Source of the DNA: Pontederia crassipes
Lineage: Eukaryota > Streptophyta > Magnoliopsida > Commelinales > Pontederiaceae
DNA: 64,000 bases
Direction of reading: 5' to 3'
Assembly (NCBI GenBank): GCA_030549335.1
Contig: CM060187.1
Span: forward strand, 9,362,001-9,426,000
Within the stretch, counting starts at the first letter, position 1; each line of letters begins with the position of its first letter. Of this stretch, positions 23,221 through 33,453 are shown piece by piece. The translations under genes and the position numbers were made by a program. The notes below the pieces were generated by a model. It saw only the letters and a list, made by a program, of their open reading frames with translations. It did no database searches and was not told the origin of the DNA.

Positions 23221-23233
23221 AAGGAAGGTAGAA
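23221..23233 (+). other. Polypurine tract of Chr-1
   Basis: aaggaaggtagaa immediately precedes the TGTAACAC start of the second LTR and follows the ttcgaggacgaa block, the arrangement usual in Tekay/Del-like chromoviruses. Confidence 0.75.
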
Positions 23234-23373
23234 TGTAACACTTGAGAAAAATAAAAAGGAATATAAATGATTAATTTTAAGCCATAGTGGATGATGACCT
23301 CACTATCCACTAATAAACCCCTCACCCAATAACCTATCAGCTTTCCCACTAACTCAAACCCACTTTAGAGCAC

Positions 23374-23379
23374 TATAAA
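23374..23379 (+). promoter_or_regulatory. TATA box in Chr-1 second LTR
   Basis: cactataaaag lies about 140 bp into the LTR, with a pyrimidine-rich stretch downstream. The early position is usual for Tekay-like LTRs, whose R region is long. Confidence 0.65.
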
Positions 23380-25982
23380 AGTCCTCACACTCTCTCTTTC
23401 CACTATTTTTTTGGTGGCCTCTTTGTTGAATCCGCCCAAAACCCCCACAACACCTGCAAGAAGACTTCTAATCTCCATGGTACAGCAGAGGAAAAGAGAA
23501 GAAGATCATGGTGGTTTCTGCTGATCAAGGTGGAAAGGAGGAGAGGAAATAACAATGGAGAAGAATGATGAAGGCAAGAGAAGATGATGCAATGAAAGGA
23601 ATGAAGCTAGGGCAAAAGGTATGTAAGGGGATACCAATCCCTTTCATCTTGAACCTTATTTGATTCAGATGATGGATTGATGATGACATTATTATTCTGC
23701 ACTTAAGGGACCATGAACTTATGGTGATAATCATAAGTTTCTAATAATGGTAGTGAAAATAAGAATCTGTCCAGATTTTGTAGTCTCTGTTTGAATACAT
23801 TTTCGAACAGGTTATACATGTGTAAAAATGACATATAATATATGGATAGAAATATGTTGAAGTCTAGTTTCTGTCGGGACAAGAATTATGTTAATCCAAG
23901 TAGTGTAGACAAAGTTATGACCCAATAAGTAGCTCTCTGTCATGTTGATCTGAGATTTCAAATTGATGCATCCACTTGTGCAAGCACATAGGATAGGTTA
24001 TCTTAGTCCAAAAATCATAATTAAATATGGACCTGTAGATATGTAAGTCCACTTTTGATAGGAATTGGAATCATCGCAATTTGAGATGTATTAATGAGTT
24101 ATGCTTCAAAGATTGAACTACTGTCAAATTACTTTGAAAAGTATTTTAGCTATCTTATTAATTGTGCATAAAATTGTAAATATCATATTATTTATTGAAA
24201 TTTATTATGCATATAGATGATTAAGAATTCTTTGATGTGAACCTAGATTCACCCTGTTTGGATAAGTGTGGAGGAAGATATAATCCTTTATTCTCACCGT
24301 AGTCAAACTATTAAAATTGATCAAGATTGATGCTAATGTGGGATTTTCTATGAATAAATATTATCGAGATAAATTCTGAGAACCCACTAGTGTCTATTTT
24401 CAAATAAAATTGGAATGAATAGAATATAACTTCTGTAAGTGAAGATATAATTTGAAAAACACCAGTATGTAGAATTTGTCCAAAGTTATAAGATTATGCT
24501 TTGGATAGTATTAATCATATGATCGATAGATATTGTTATATCTTTTGATTGAGTTCTCAAAGAGGGGATCATTATTGTGTTATCTTTAAATATTCAGATG
24601 CATAAATGCATGCTTTGTTATTGTTTTAAAATTGATATTGTGTTCTATTGAAGCCTAGAATCTTTGCATGCTAGGATTTGATTATTGAACCATGTTTTGA
24701 TCCTGATTGAGAGTCTATTATGATTCTGTAATGAATGGCACATTGTATGATGCTTTGAAAATCGAAAACATAGTGAAAACACGTAGGGTCACGTTGCCTA
24801 TATGGATAGGTCGACCGTTGATGATGATCGGTCGATCGACGCACATGTCATGATTGTGTCGGTCGATTATGTATATAAAATCGGTAGACCGCTGTCAAAG
24901 TCACGTCTGTGTCGGTCGATGTTTGACACAAGACCGGTCAATCGCCGGTTATGGCCAGTCGACCGCTCTAGTGTATTGATAGATTGTTTATCATTTTTAA
25001 TTGATCTGATTGATAACTTAGATGCTTCCGAAATGCATGCTAAGCCGTAAATAGAAATTGTTAATGTATTGATGTATTGATAGATTGAACCCCGTCAGAG
25101 GAACGTAACTGATGAGCCTGTCCTATTGGGAGGTTGATGCCTTCACGTTGATTGAACAGATTTTCCTTGGCCTAGCTAGCCACACCATTGTTTGACTAAG
25201 GCGAGATTCAGTCCTCCGATCTATTGTTTAAAGCTCACATGTTGATTGATAATTGATTGAATTGAAAATTGTTGTCTCTTGATGAGGAACAAGAGTGGCT
25301 ATTTGGGGACCGTATTATGGAAGTCTTGGTGCAAGCTTCCACTCATCAAGTGATAACAAATAAGATAATAATCTTAATTAAGCATGAGCACTATTGGACC
25401 TTGGTTCATATTGGTCACAGAGATGCCATATTGATTGAATGGTTCATGCTTAATATTGGTGAGCCTAAAGATTGAATTATTGAAAATGAATCTAGGTCAA
25501 AGAAATGCCTAGTTATTGGATTGAATTGTATTGTTATCGTTATTGAATAATTGGAATGAATCTAGGATAATTTTATACCTAGATATTGAATTGGATTGTA
25601 TTGTTATTTAATCATACTTATTGCTGCCCATTTTATTGATTTATGTCATTCTAGAGTAATGACTCATATAGCAACATATTGAATTATTATTGAAATTGAT
25701 AGATCGTTTATCTTTATGGTTAATAAGTGCATTTATGGATGACATGCGTCATATGAATTGTCATGGCTTACATACTGGGCGTAAGCTCATGGGATGGATT
25801 TCCCCTGCTCATATCCTGCAAGCGAACGTGATTGCAGGTGCTAATTAATAAAAGTAATGACCACAACTAATGCTCATGACGAATGATGCTTGCACATGTC
25901 CTCGGTTAATTAAAAGTTAAGTCTTGTAATCCTTTGATTAATCATTTAAATTATTCGTGTTCCGCTGCATTATATCGTGTAC

Positions 25983-26369
25983 TGTTGATGTGCCTTGAAT
26001 TATGTACACTGGACCCAACATTCCGAAAGAAAAAAAAAGAGAAAAAGAAAAAATGAGGATCTATGGCAGAAGCGGAGGGCTTGCGCCGTTAGGCCCAAGC
26101 CCGTAGCCCGCCACTGATTCTAGTGGGGGGTGCGTGGAGCAAAGTCTCCCGCGGTATGGACCTTTATATATGAGGGTTAGGATTTTATATGATGTACTCT
26201 ATTTTGGCTCATAGTGAAATTCTTCTGACGGTGGCCTCCTTTGCCCATGGATGTTTCTCTCTTATTCACATTGATCAAGAGGGTTTTACCGCGTTAAATC
26301 TCTGTGTTCATCTTCTATTTCTTTCGTTGTTTTCATTCTTCATCAATCCTCTGTGTTTTATCTCCAACA
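25983..26369 (+). repeat. 5' LTR of copia element Cop-1 (387 bp)
   Basis: The LTR runs from TGTTGATGTG to CTCCAACA and is nearly identical to 32073-32459. It is preceded by tgtac (25978-25982), which recurs after the 3' LTR at 32460-32464. A TATA-like tttatatatgagg lies near 26162. The primer-binding site follows its end. Confidence 0.96.
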
Positions 26370-26372
26370 AAT

Positions 26373-26384
26373 TGGTATCAGAGC
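26373..26384 (+). other. Primer-binding site of Cop-1 (tRNA-iMet)
   Basis: TGGTATCAGAGC, a perfect match to the usual copia site, starts four bases after the LTR. Confidence 0.95.
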
Positions 26385-26412
26385 TGAGTTTCTTTCCACG
26401 AAGATTACTACA

Positions 26413-27260
26413 ATGAAGTTCGACATCGAGAAGTTCGACGGGAACACAAATTTCAGTCTGTGGCAAATTCGGATGCTTGCCATCCTGGTTCAGAACGGAT
26501 TAAAGAAGGCGCTGTTAGGACAAATGCCTGATGCCATGGAGGCGTCCGCCTGGGAGGAACTCGACGAGAAGGCCAGTCTGCGATTTAGTTGTGCCTGACG
26601 AACGATGTTCTTCAGGAAGTTCTCACAGAGAAGACGACGGCTGGTCTCTGGACGAAGTTGGAAACTCTGTATCTGACGAAAACCCTAGCGAATCGACTTG
26701 TGTTGAAGCAATGACTATACACCCTTCGTATGGGCGAAGGTACGTCGATCAAATCGCATATCAAAGAGTTCATCGCCCTAATCAATGATTTGAAGAACGT
26801 AGATGCAAAGGTTGATGATGAAGATCAGGCCCTATTACTTCTTTGTTCTCTGCCATCTTCATATAAAACCTTTAAGGAGACGATGATCTACGGTAGGGAC
26901 AAACTCACGTTTGAAGATGTTAAGGGAAGACTACTGAGCAAAAAAAAGTTGGATAACGAATTGAGATTAAGTAGCAAATATGATGATCATGCTTCAGGTC
27001 TGATCGCAAGAGGCAGACATCAGACAAGAAATAAAAATCAAGACAGATCCATATCCAAGTCGAAGAACATAGATAAAATTTGCAACTACTGTAAGAAGAA
27101 GGGGCATATCAAAGCAGATTATTACAAATTACAGAATAAGAATAAAAGGAACAACGAGAGTAATGAGAAGGGAAATCAAAAGGCTGACGTTGCAGATGTT
27201 AGTGTGGTAAAAAGTGAGAATGAAGATGTTCTGTTAGTAACGACATCAAACAAATCAAGA
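26413..27260 (+). pseudogene. gag: Copia gag (Cop-1), frameshifted
   Basis: The start at 26413 gives MKFDIEKFDGNTNFSLWQIR, the N-terminus typical of Tork-lineage copia Gag, 29 bases after the primer-binding site. A frameshift near 26570 and an in-frame TGA at 26712-26714 interrupt it. The rest runs from 26730 in frame with pol. The nucleocapsid zinc knuckle near 27080-27130 reads CNYCKKKGHIKADY: the last Cys of the CX2CX4HX4C pattern is replaced by Tyr, so zinc binding is probably lost. Copia elements make Gag and Pol as one polyprotein; this copy could not. Confidence 0.92.
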
Positions 27261-29560
27261 TCATCAAATGAATGGATTCTCGATTCTGGATGCTCATACC
27301 ACATGTGTCTCTATCGGGTTTGATTCTCCACGTACAAATCTGTTGAAGGTGGAGTCATTCTTATGGGCAATAATGATGCCTGTAAGACTGTTGGTATTGG
27401 GGTCATCCAGATTAAGATGCATGATGGAATTGTTAGAACATTATCTGAAGTCAGACATGTTCCTGATCTAAAGAAGAATCTCATTTCGCTCGGTATCTTA
27501 GACTCAAATGGTTGCAAAGTTGTTATGGAGTCTAATGGAATGAAGATTTCTCGTGGTGCTCTCGTGTTGATGAAAGGCCTTAAAATCGGTAGCTTGTATC
27601 TTCTCCAAGGTTCGACGGTGATAGGTTCAGCAGTAGTCTCATCTACCTCAGAAGAATATTGCACAAAGTTATGGCATATGCGTTTGGGCCATATGAGTGA
27701 GAAGGGCATGCGAGTTCTCAATAACAGAGGTCTTCTTCCCGGTGCAAAAGTTGGAAAATTAGAGCTGTGTGAGCATTGTATCTTCGAAAAGCAGAAGAGA
27801 GTTAGCTTTGGTTCAGCCATTCATAAGACGAAGGGAACTCTTAATTACATCCATTCAGATTTATGGGGTCCCTCTCAAGTTCCTTTGAAAGGAGGAAATA
27901 GGTATTTGCTGACATTTATTGATGACTTCTCTAGAAAAGTTTGGATTTATTTTCTAAAACATAAAGATGGTGTATTTGAAACATTCAAGTCATGGAAGAC
28001 TCTACTAGAGAAGCAATCTGGAAAAGTTGTGAAGAGGCTGAGGGTTGACAATGGACTAGAATTCTGTAATTCTAAGTTCGATGAATTTTATGACAAAGAA
28101 GGCATTGAAAGACATCATACAGTTGTTAGAACTCCACAGCAGAATGGAGTCGCAGAAAGAATGAACAGAACTCTACTAAAGAGAGCTCGATGTATGCTGT
28201 CAAACCTAGGACTTGGCAAGGAGTTGTGGGCAGAAGCTGTCAACCTGGCATGTCACTTAGTGAATCGATCTCCCCACCGATCCTTAGACTTAAAAATTCT
28301 TGAAGAAGTGTGGTCAGGTAATCCTCCTAATTACTCACATTTAAGAGTTTTCGATTGTCTTGCATATGCACATGTTAATGATGGAAAGCTTGAACCTAGA
28401 TCTAGGAAGTGCATATTTCTTGGTTATAAATCTGGTGTTGAAGGTTATAGATTATGGTGTCCTGAAACCAAGAAATTCATTATCAGTAGAGATGTTACTT
28501 TTGATGAATTTGTGATGCTTCATTCGAGAAAAGATTTGTCTATTATTGATGATAGAAAAAAATAGAAGACTTTGGAGAAGGTGGAGTTAGAACTTTCAAG
28601 TTCTTCTGATGAAAAGAATGATGCTCCTGAAGTTCGTACATCACCTCAAGCTCAGCAACAATATATGCTAGCTCGTGATAGACCGAGGAGAGAAATAAAA
28701 GCACCTCAAAGGCTCGGATTTGAAGAACTAGTGGCTTATGCATTAAGTGTTGCTGAAAATATTGGGTTACCTTATCCTTCTTCTTATTCTGAAGCTATTC
28801 GAAGTTCTGATTGTAATAAGTGGTTAATAGCAATGCAGGAGGAGATGAAATCTCTACAGAAGAATGGCACTTGGGATCTTGTAAAACAACTAGTGAATAA
28901 GAAGATTGTTGGTTGCAAATGGGTGTTTAAGAAGAAAGAAGGGATCAATAATGAAGAGACAAAGTACAAAGCAAGATTGGTAGCAAAAGGTTACAGTCAA
29001 GTGGAGGGTGTTGATTTTCATGATGTGTTCTCTTCAGTTGTGAAATATACTTCTATTCGTACTTTGCTTGCTATTGTTGCTTTGCAGAATCTTGAACTTG
29101 AGCAACTAGATGTTAAGATTGCATTCTTATATGGTGATCTAGAAGAAGATATATATGCAGCAACCAGAGGGTTTTCATGTTGAAGGTATAGAAGATCAAG
29201 TTTGCCATCTGAAAAAGTCATTGTATGGACTCAAATAATCCCCTCGGCATTGGTATAAAAGGTTTGATTCACTCATGTTGAGTATTGGTTTTGCTAGAAG
29301 CAAGTATGATAGTTGTGTCTATTTGAATCAACTTGCTGATGGTTCATCTATTTGTTGCTCTATGTTGATGATATGTTAATTGTAGCAAAAGACATCTGAA
29401 ATTAACATTCTGAAAAATCAATTAAGTTCTGAATTTGAGATGAAGGATCTTGGAGCAGCAAAGAAGATTTTGGGAATGGAAATTTCTAGAGATAGAAGCG
29501 CAGGAAGACTATTTCTGTCTCAATAGAAACATATTGAAAAAGTCTTGGAGCGTTTTAAAA
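27261..29560 (+). pseudogene. pol: Copia pol (Cop-1): protease, integrase, RT, broken
   Basis: The domain order PR-INT-RT is that of Ty1/copia. Protease: WILDSGCSYHM near 27273. Integrase: zinc region (HLGHMSEKG, CEHCIFEKQ), then catalytic blocks HSDLWGP near 27857, RVDNGLEF near 28043 and RTPQQNGVAER near 28130. RT: GCKWVFKKKEG near 28915, then YVDDM at 29361. Stops in the main frame lie at 27321-27323 (TGA) and 28563-28565 (TAG). A 2-bp loss in an AT run near 29150 shifts the frame, and further stops follow. RT and RNase H are separated by the 29572-31224 insert. The integrase is otherwise long and well preserved. Confidence 0.94.
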
Positions 29561-29571
29561 TGCAGAATGCT

Positions 29572-31224
29572 TGATGTGTAAAATGATGTAGCAAAATGAA
29601 ATTAGGAGTAAGAGTGTTGAACCCACGAGGAATATTATTAACTAAATATCTGAATTTATAAATTAATAAGAGAGGAAAAACATAGTTTTTTGGAAATAGG
29701 TTTTGTAAAAGTAAATTAAAATAAAGAAAACAAGGTAAGATAATGTAGTGGTGTTGAAGTTAGGCCTTAGGATGAAAATAGATCAGGATAAATATTTGAA
29801 CCATAAAAGATAAATTTAATTTTTAAAGATGGATTAGAGTCTCCCTAAAGTAATCTAACATGATTAACTTATTGTCTCTATGGCTGGCATCCCTCAATCT
29901 AAGTATGTAGAACTATCTTAAATTAATAAGAATTGAAGTCTCCACGACTGGTACCCTCAAATCATATTAAAATTAAGATGCATTAAATTGGATTCCCAAG
30001 ACTACTAATCACTCCACAAATTGGTATAGATTAACAGACCACACAAATTTGATTCTCCACACACTAGTTATCAAATTTATGTCAATTATTAATTTCAAAT
30101 AAAATCAATTATAATTAGTATAATGAATTTTGAAATTAAACACTCCACAAACTAGTATAGCCTAATTCAGAAATTCAATTAACTAACATAAAAGCATTAA
30201 GCACAATTAATAATTGATCAGAAAAGATTAAAACAAATAAAATAGGGTCCAAACATTTCCCTTCGATTAATAATCTCCTAAAATAATAATCCTAAAAAAC
30301 ATGGAGTTCATCGTAGAAATTCTAGAGAGATAATAAAATAGGAATTATAAAAATTGGAAGAATTACACCCAAAACAAAAGCAGAGATCTCGAATTGGGCA
30401 GACAGTCGGGGCAGCCTCTCGGACTTCCAGCCGTTGCACCTCTCTCCTTTCGATCGAAGCTTGCAGAGCTCACGACCCGCTGTGGAAGAAAACCTGAACT
30501 TCAGAGCACGAATTGGGGATGACGGTTTCTTCACGTAATTATAGGTGCGGACAGCTTTCAATTTGATCACGGTCGTGATATCGTACGGTCGAATTTAATT
30601 TTGTGAGATAGAACTTGAGTTAATTACGGCCGATGAACTTTGTTTTCCTATCTAAATCTCGGCCACAAAACTATAAGTTATCTTGCTATTACGCCCAAAA
30701 GATAAATTCTTTTTATCTTTCTTCTTGAGTTATCGGCCAAAACGATGATATCACTTTCTGAATCTCGGCCACAAAATTCGTTTGCACCTTACGATTACGG
30801 CCGATATTCTCGGCCGTAACACCTCTTTGTATTTCAATCGGAATTCTCGGGCGATAAGCTTCTTTGTATTGGAGTTGGAGTTCTCGGCCGATACGTTGGA
30901 GTTCTCGACGGATACGTTGGAGTTCTTGGCCGATATGTTGGAGTTATCGGCCGATACATCACATTCATCCAAATTTTGGCCGATACGTTTAATAATTCAT
31001 TTGATATAATCCCTAGAATAATTGTGTATTTGGCATTTCCTGCAAAAGAATTATCAATTTTTAAGTAATCCATCCACAATTAAAATATTCAGAGAATTGA
31101 TAATTTAAATCAATAAATCTGGAATTATAACTAAAAGTGACTAAAAATAATGCATGCCATGATAAATTTATAGAAAAATTAATTAAAATAATAAACTAAA
31201 ATATGTTGTATTTTGCATGGATCA
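29572..31224 (-). mobile_element. Solo-LTR-like insert in Cop-1 (1,653 bp)
   Basis: The insert is bounded by the 5-bp direct repeat atgct (29567-29571 and 31225-31229). It has TG...CA ends (TGATGTG...GGATCA), and Cop-1 coding sequence reads straight across the gap. No PBS, polypurine tract or coding block is seen, so I read it as a solo LTR. Orientation is inferred: on the minus strand it begins TGATCCATGC, like the TGATC starts of the Athila/Tat LTRs here. It contains a 21-bp minisatellite in a GC-rich patch. Confidence 0.78.
30874..30957. repeat. 21-bp minisatellite, four units
   Basis: The units start at 30874, 30895, 30916 and 30937, based on gttggagttctcggccgata. More diverged cggccgata pieces occur from 30730 onward. 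The period keeps frames open on both strands and creates spurious heptapeptide-repeat ORFs. Confidence 0.92.
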
Positions 31225-31988
31225 ATGCTAAGGCGGTTACTACACTGATTGCTACACATTTTAAACTCTCAGCTTCATGTTCACCACAATCTGATGAAGA
31301 TAAAAGGAATATGTCAAAAGTTACTTACTGTAGTGCAGTTGGTAGCATTATATATACAATGGTTTGCACTCATCTAGATATATCTCATGCTGTCAGGGTT
31401 GTTAGTAGATATATGTCTAATCCAGAAAAGAAGCACTAGGAAGCTGTTAAGTGGATACTGAGATATTTAAGAGGTACTTTTGATGTATGTTTGGAATTGA
31501 GTAGAAATTCAGCTGGACTAGTTGGCTATGTTGATTCAGATTTTGCAGGAGATCTTGATAGAAGAAGGTCCCTAACTAGTTATATATTTACGATTACTGA
31601 TTGTGCTGTGAGTTGGAAAGCTATTTTGCAGGATACAATAGCATTATCCACCACTGACGCTGAATACATGGCCATCATTAAAGCTGTAAAAGAAGCTATC
31701 TGGTTGAGAGGATTAGTTGGGAAGCTCACTATGAAAGAGGAAGCTACTGTGATTTATTGTGATAGTCAGAGTGCAATACATCTTACAAAAGATCAAATGC
31801 ATCATGAAAGGACAAAGCATATTGATGTGAGATATCATTTTGTTCGTGATATTGTGGAAAAGCAAGATGTTCAAGTTCATAAGATTAGCACACATGACAA
31901 TCCAGTAGATATGATGACAAAGAGCTTACCTATTACCAAGTTCGACTATTGTTCAGACTTGGCGGGCGTTACGCAAAAATCAAACTAG
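31225..31988 (+). pseudogene. Copia RT end and RNase H (Cop-1)
   Basis: This is the continuation of Cop-1 pol after the insert. The RT thumb/connection piece is 31229-31439 and ends in a stop at 31437-31439. RNase H starts near 31491 with [10 protein letters not shown], followed by [11 protein letters not shown], the catalytic [10 protein letters not shown] block and [11 protein letters not shown], all characteristic of copia. The frame closes at 31988, 84 bp before the 3' LTR. RNase H removes the RNA strand during reverse transcription; here its motifs look intact although the upstream pol is not. Confidence 0.93.
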
Positions 31989-32060
31989 GACCATCTGGGT
32001 CATTCGGCAAAGGAGAGCTTGTTGAGCATTTATTTTTGAGAGTTTTGTAAAATTCAAGTC

Positions 32061-32072
32061 AAAGTGGAGATT
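32061..32072 (+). other. Polypurine tract of Cop-1
   Basis: aaagtggagatt is directly before the TGTTGATG start of the 3' LTR. It is a usual copia plus-strand primer sequence. Confidence 0.85.
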
Positions 32073-32459
32073 TGTTGATGTGCCTTGAATTATGTACCAT
32101 GGACCCAACATTCTGAAAGAAAAAAATGAGAAAAAGAAAAAATGAGGATCTGTGGTGGAAGCGGAGGGCTTGGGTCGTTAGGCCCAAGTCCGTAGCTCAC
32201 CACTGATTCTCGTGGGGGGTGCGGGGAGCGAAGCCCCCAGCGGTATGGACCTTTATATATGAGGGTTAGGGGTTTTATATGATGTACTCTCTTTTGGCTC
32301 ATAGTGAAATTCTTCTGGCGGCGGCCTCCTTTGCCCGTGGATGTTTCTCTCTTGTTCACATTGATCAAGAGGGTTTTACCACGTTAAATCTCTGTGTTCA
32401 TCTTCTCTTTCTTTCATTATTTTCATTGTTCATCGATCCTTGATGTTTTATCTCCAACA
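32073..32459 (+). repeat. 3' LTR of Cop-1 (387 bp)
   Basis: It has the same length as the 5' LTR and is nearly identical to it. It ends CTCCAACA and is followed by the TSD copy tgtac (32460-32464), after which Chr-1 LTR sequence resumes. Confidence 0.96.
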
Positions 32460-32566
32460 TGTACTAACCGTTGTTGCCTATTTATGTTCATAGGTGACTC
32501 CCGAAAGAAAGATAGTTTCTTGATCCTGCGATGACTCCGGGAGACGTGCTCCTGGGGGGCGTGACA

Positions 32567-32919
32567 GCTCCTCCTCCACCGGCAACGCCACCACTCCCTA
32601 GAACCGAAAAAGAAAAATCCAAGTTTAACTTCAAAATTCACAACGGAAACTGGATAAAAGAAGAAACTTTTAATCAATAGAACACCACCTCCAGGGCCTC
32701 GGCACCGTAGCCGGAGCTGAGCTGGTCGGCGGAGGAGAAGGAGGGAACGGCCGTGGCGGCGAAATGGGAAAAGAGGCAGGGCGGAGAAGTAAGGGCGGGA
32801 GGGGTTGGGTGTTGCCCGAGGGAGAAACAAGCGGTGGTGGAGATGAAGGGAGAAGCGCGGGGCGCGGAGGGGGAGCTCGAAGGAAAGGAGATGGGAGCGG
32901 TGCTGGCGGCGAAGGACAT
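32567..32919 (-). pseudogene. Host-like gene, 5' exons, cut by Chr-1
   Basis: Two exons of a GC-rich gene on the minus strand. Exon 1 is 32689-32919 (77 codons) and begins MSFAASTAPISFPSSSP; the Ser/Ala/Pro-rich start with few acidic residues looks like a chloroplast transit peptide. It ends ...GYGAEALE before GTGGTG. The proposed intron, 32598-32688 (91 bp), ends in a T-rich tract and ttctag. Exon 2 begins in phase (GVVALPVEEE) and is stopped at 32567 by the Chr-1 LTR. I chose the Met at 32919 rather than the in-frame Met at 33072 because the segment between them is not transit-like. I do not recognise the protein. The rest of the gene should lie left of the window beyond Chr-1. Confidence 0.6.
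32598..32688 (-). other. Proposed intron 1 of the host-like gene
   Basis: On the minus strand it runs from gag|GTGGTG to a pyrimidine-rich tract and TTCTAG|gg. It is AT-rich between two GC-rich exons, contains in-frame stops, and its removal keeps the frame. The donor is not a strong consensus. Confidence 0.55.
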
Positions 32920-33453
32920 GGATGGTAGGCAGCTGGTCGGCTCTTTGGTCCATTTGGTCCGGCCGGCGGCTATTGGACCGGCCGCATCGGGTTTGCTGAT
33001 TCCATCGAGGTTCCTGGGGGCAAATTGGTCAATAAATCGAAAGAAGAGGATGAGTCGAACATGATAATTCACGAGAAGTGAGAAGTGAAAAGTAATAGAG
33101 AAGATTATAAATCGAATTTTGCACCTGCATTTTTAAGATTAATTTTCATAAGTATTTTTTAAATAACTTTTGTTTGGATAAAAATAGTTATCAGTTTTTA
33201 AGTTAATTGTTTACAAACAAAGAAGCTTTTCTTTTCCAATATATATAATACTATATATATATATATATATATATGCTAATCAGTATATTTTCCGCATACA
33301 TGCAGAGCACATCCACAATGTTTAAAACATAATCTACGATAGTGATACTACTCATTTAAATAGAATAATCTTAGGCGTCCTTTAGTAAGTGTGAATAGGT
33401 CAGATTTCTTTTACAAGGGTGAGTAGATTTTTATGTTACATTGAATTTTGACT
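32920..33453. other. Upstream region of the host-like gene, with an AT microsatellite
   Basis: The stretch next to exon 1 (to about 33060) is GC-moderate and may be 5' UTR and promoter. Beyond it the sequence is AT-rich with a TA dinucleotide run at about 33248-33274. No convincing TATA box or other gene was found. The LINE target site follows. Confidence 0.5.
33248..33274. repeat. TA dinucleotide microsatellite
   Basis: A run of alternating t and a with one imperfection near its start. A second such run lies at about 45851-45871. Confidence 0.9.

Larger units (their letters stand above)
21180..23233 (+). other. Interior of Chr-1, no coding capacity seen
   Basis: About 2.05 kb between the LTRs. 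No gag, protease, RT or integrase motif could be found on either strand; open frames are under 90 codons and unlike any known family. The last part (about 23195-23233) has the ttcgaggacgaatttttttt and aaggaaggtagaa blocks that in plant Tekay/Del-type chromoviruses lie at the end of pol and form the polypurine tract. Chr-1 is therefore probably a non-autonomous, LARD-like derivative mobilised in trans, with LTRs longer than its interior. Confidence 0.75.
23234..32566 (+). repeat. Second (3') LTR of Chr-1, split by Cop-1
   Basis: It begins TGTAACAC after the polypurine tract and ends GTGACA at 32566. The two LTR parts are 23234-25982 and 32465-32566, with Cop-1 and its TSD between them; the net LTR is about 2.85 kb. 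From 23967 on it matches the first LTR. A TATA box lies at 23374-23379. A splice-donor-like aaggtatgtaa lies at 23616-23626. Beyond 32566 the sequence is host-like exon DNA, so this is the outer edge of Chr-1; the 5-bp TSD should be gctcc (32567-32571), with its partner left of the window. Confidence 0.88.

Noticed and set aside
23964-23973. TGATGCATCC as the start of the second Chr-1 LTR, since similarity to the first LTR begins there
   Set aside because: The similarity starts there only because Ath-2 cut the first LTR at that point. The polypurine tract and TGTAACAC at 23234, with a TATA box shortly after, give a better LTR start.
30751-31079. ORFs with heptapeptide repeats on both strands
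   Set aside because: They are read from a 21-bp minisatellite whose period keeps all frames open.
32423-32953. A 176-codon minus-strand ORF through the host-like fragment
   Set aside because: It is in another frame than the transit-like start, crosses the Chr-1 LTR boundary and reads through the proposed intron.
32753-33064. A 103-codon plus-strand ORF rich in Gly, Glu and Lys
   Set aside because: It is the antisense of the Ser/Ala/Pro-rich exon 1, a usual shadow of GC-rich coding DNA.
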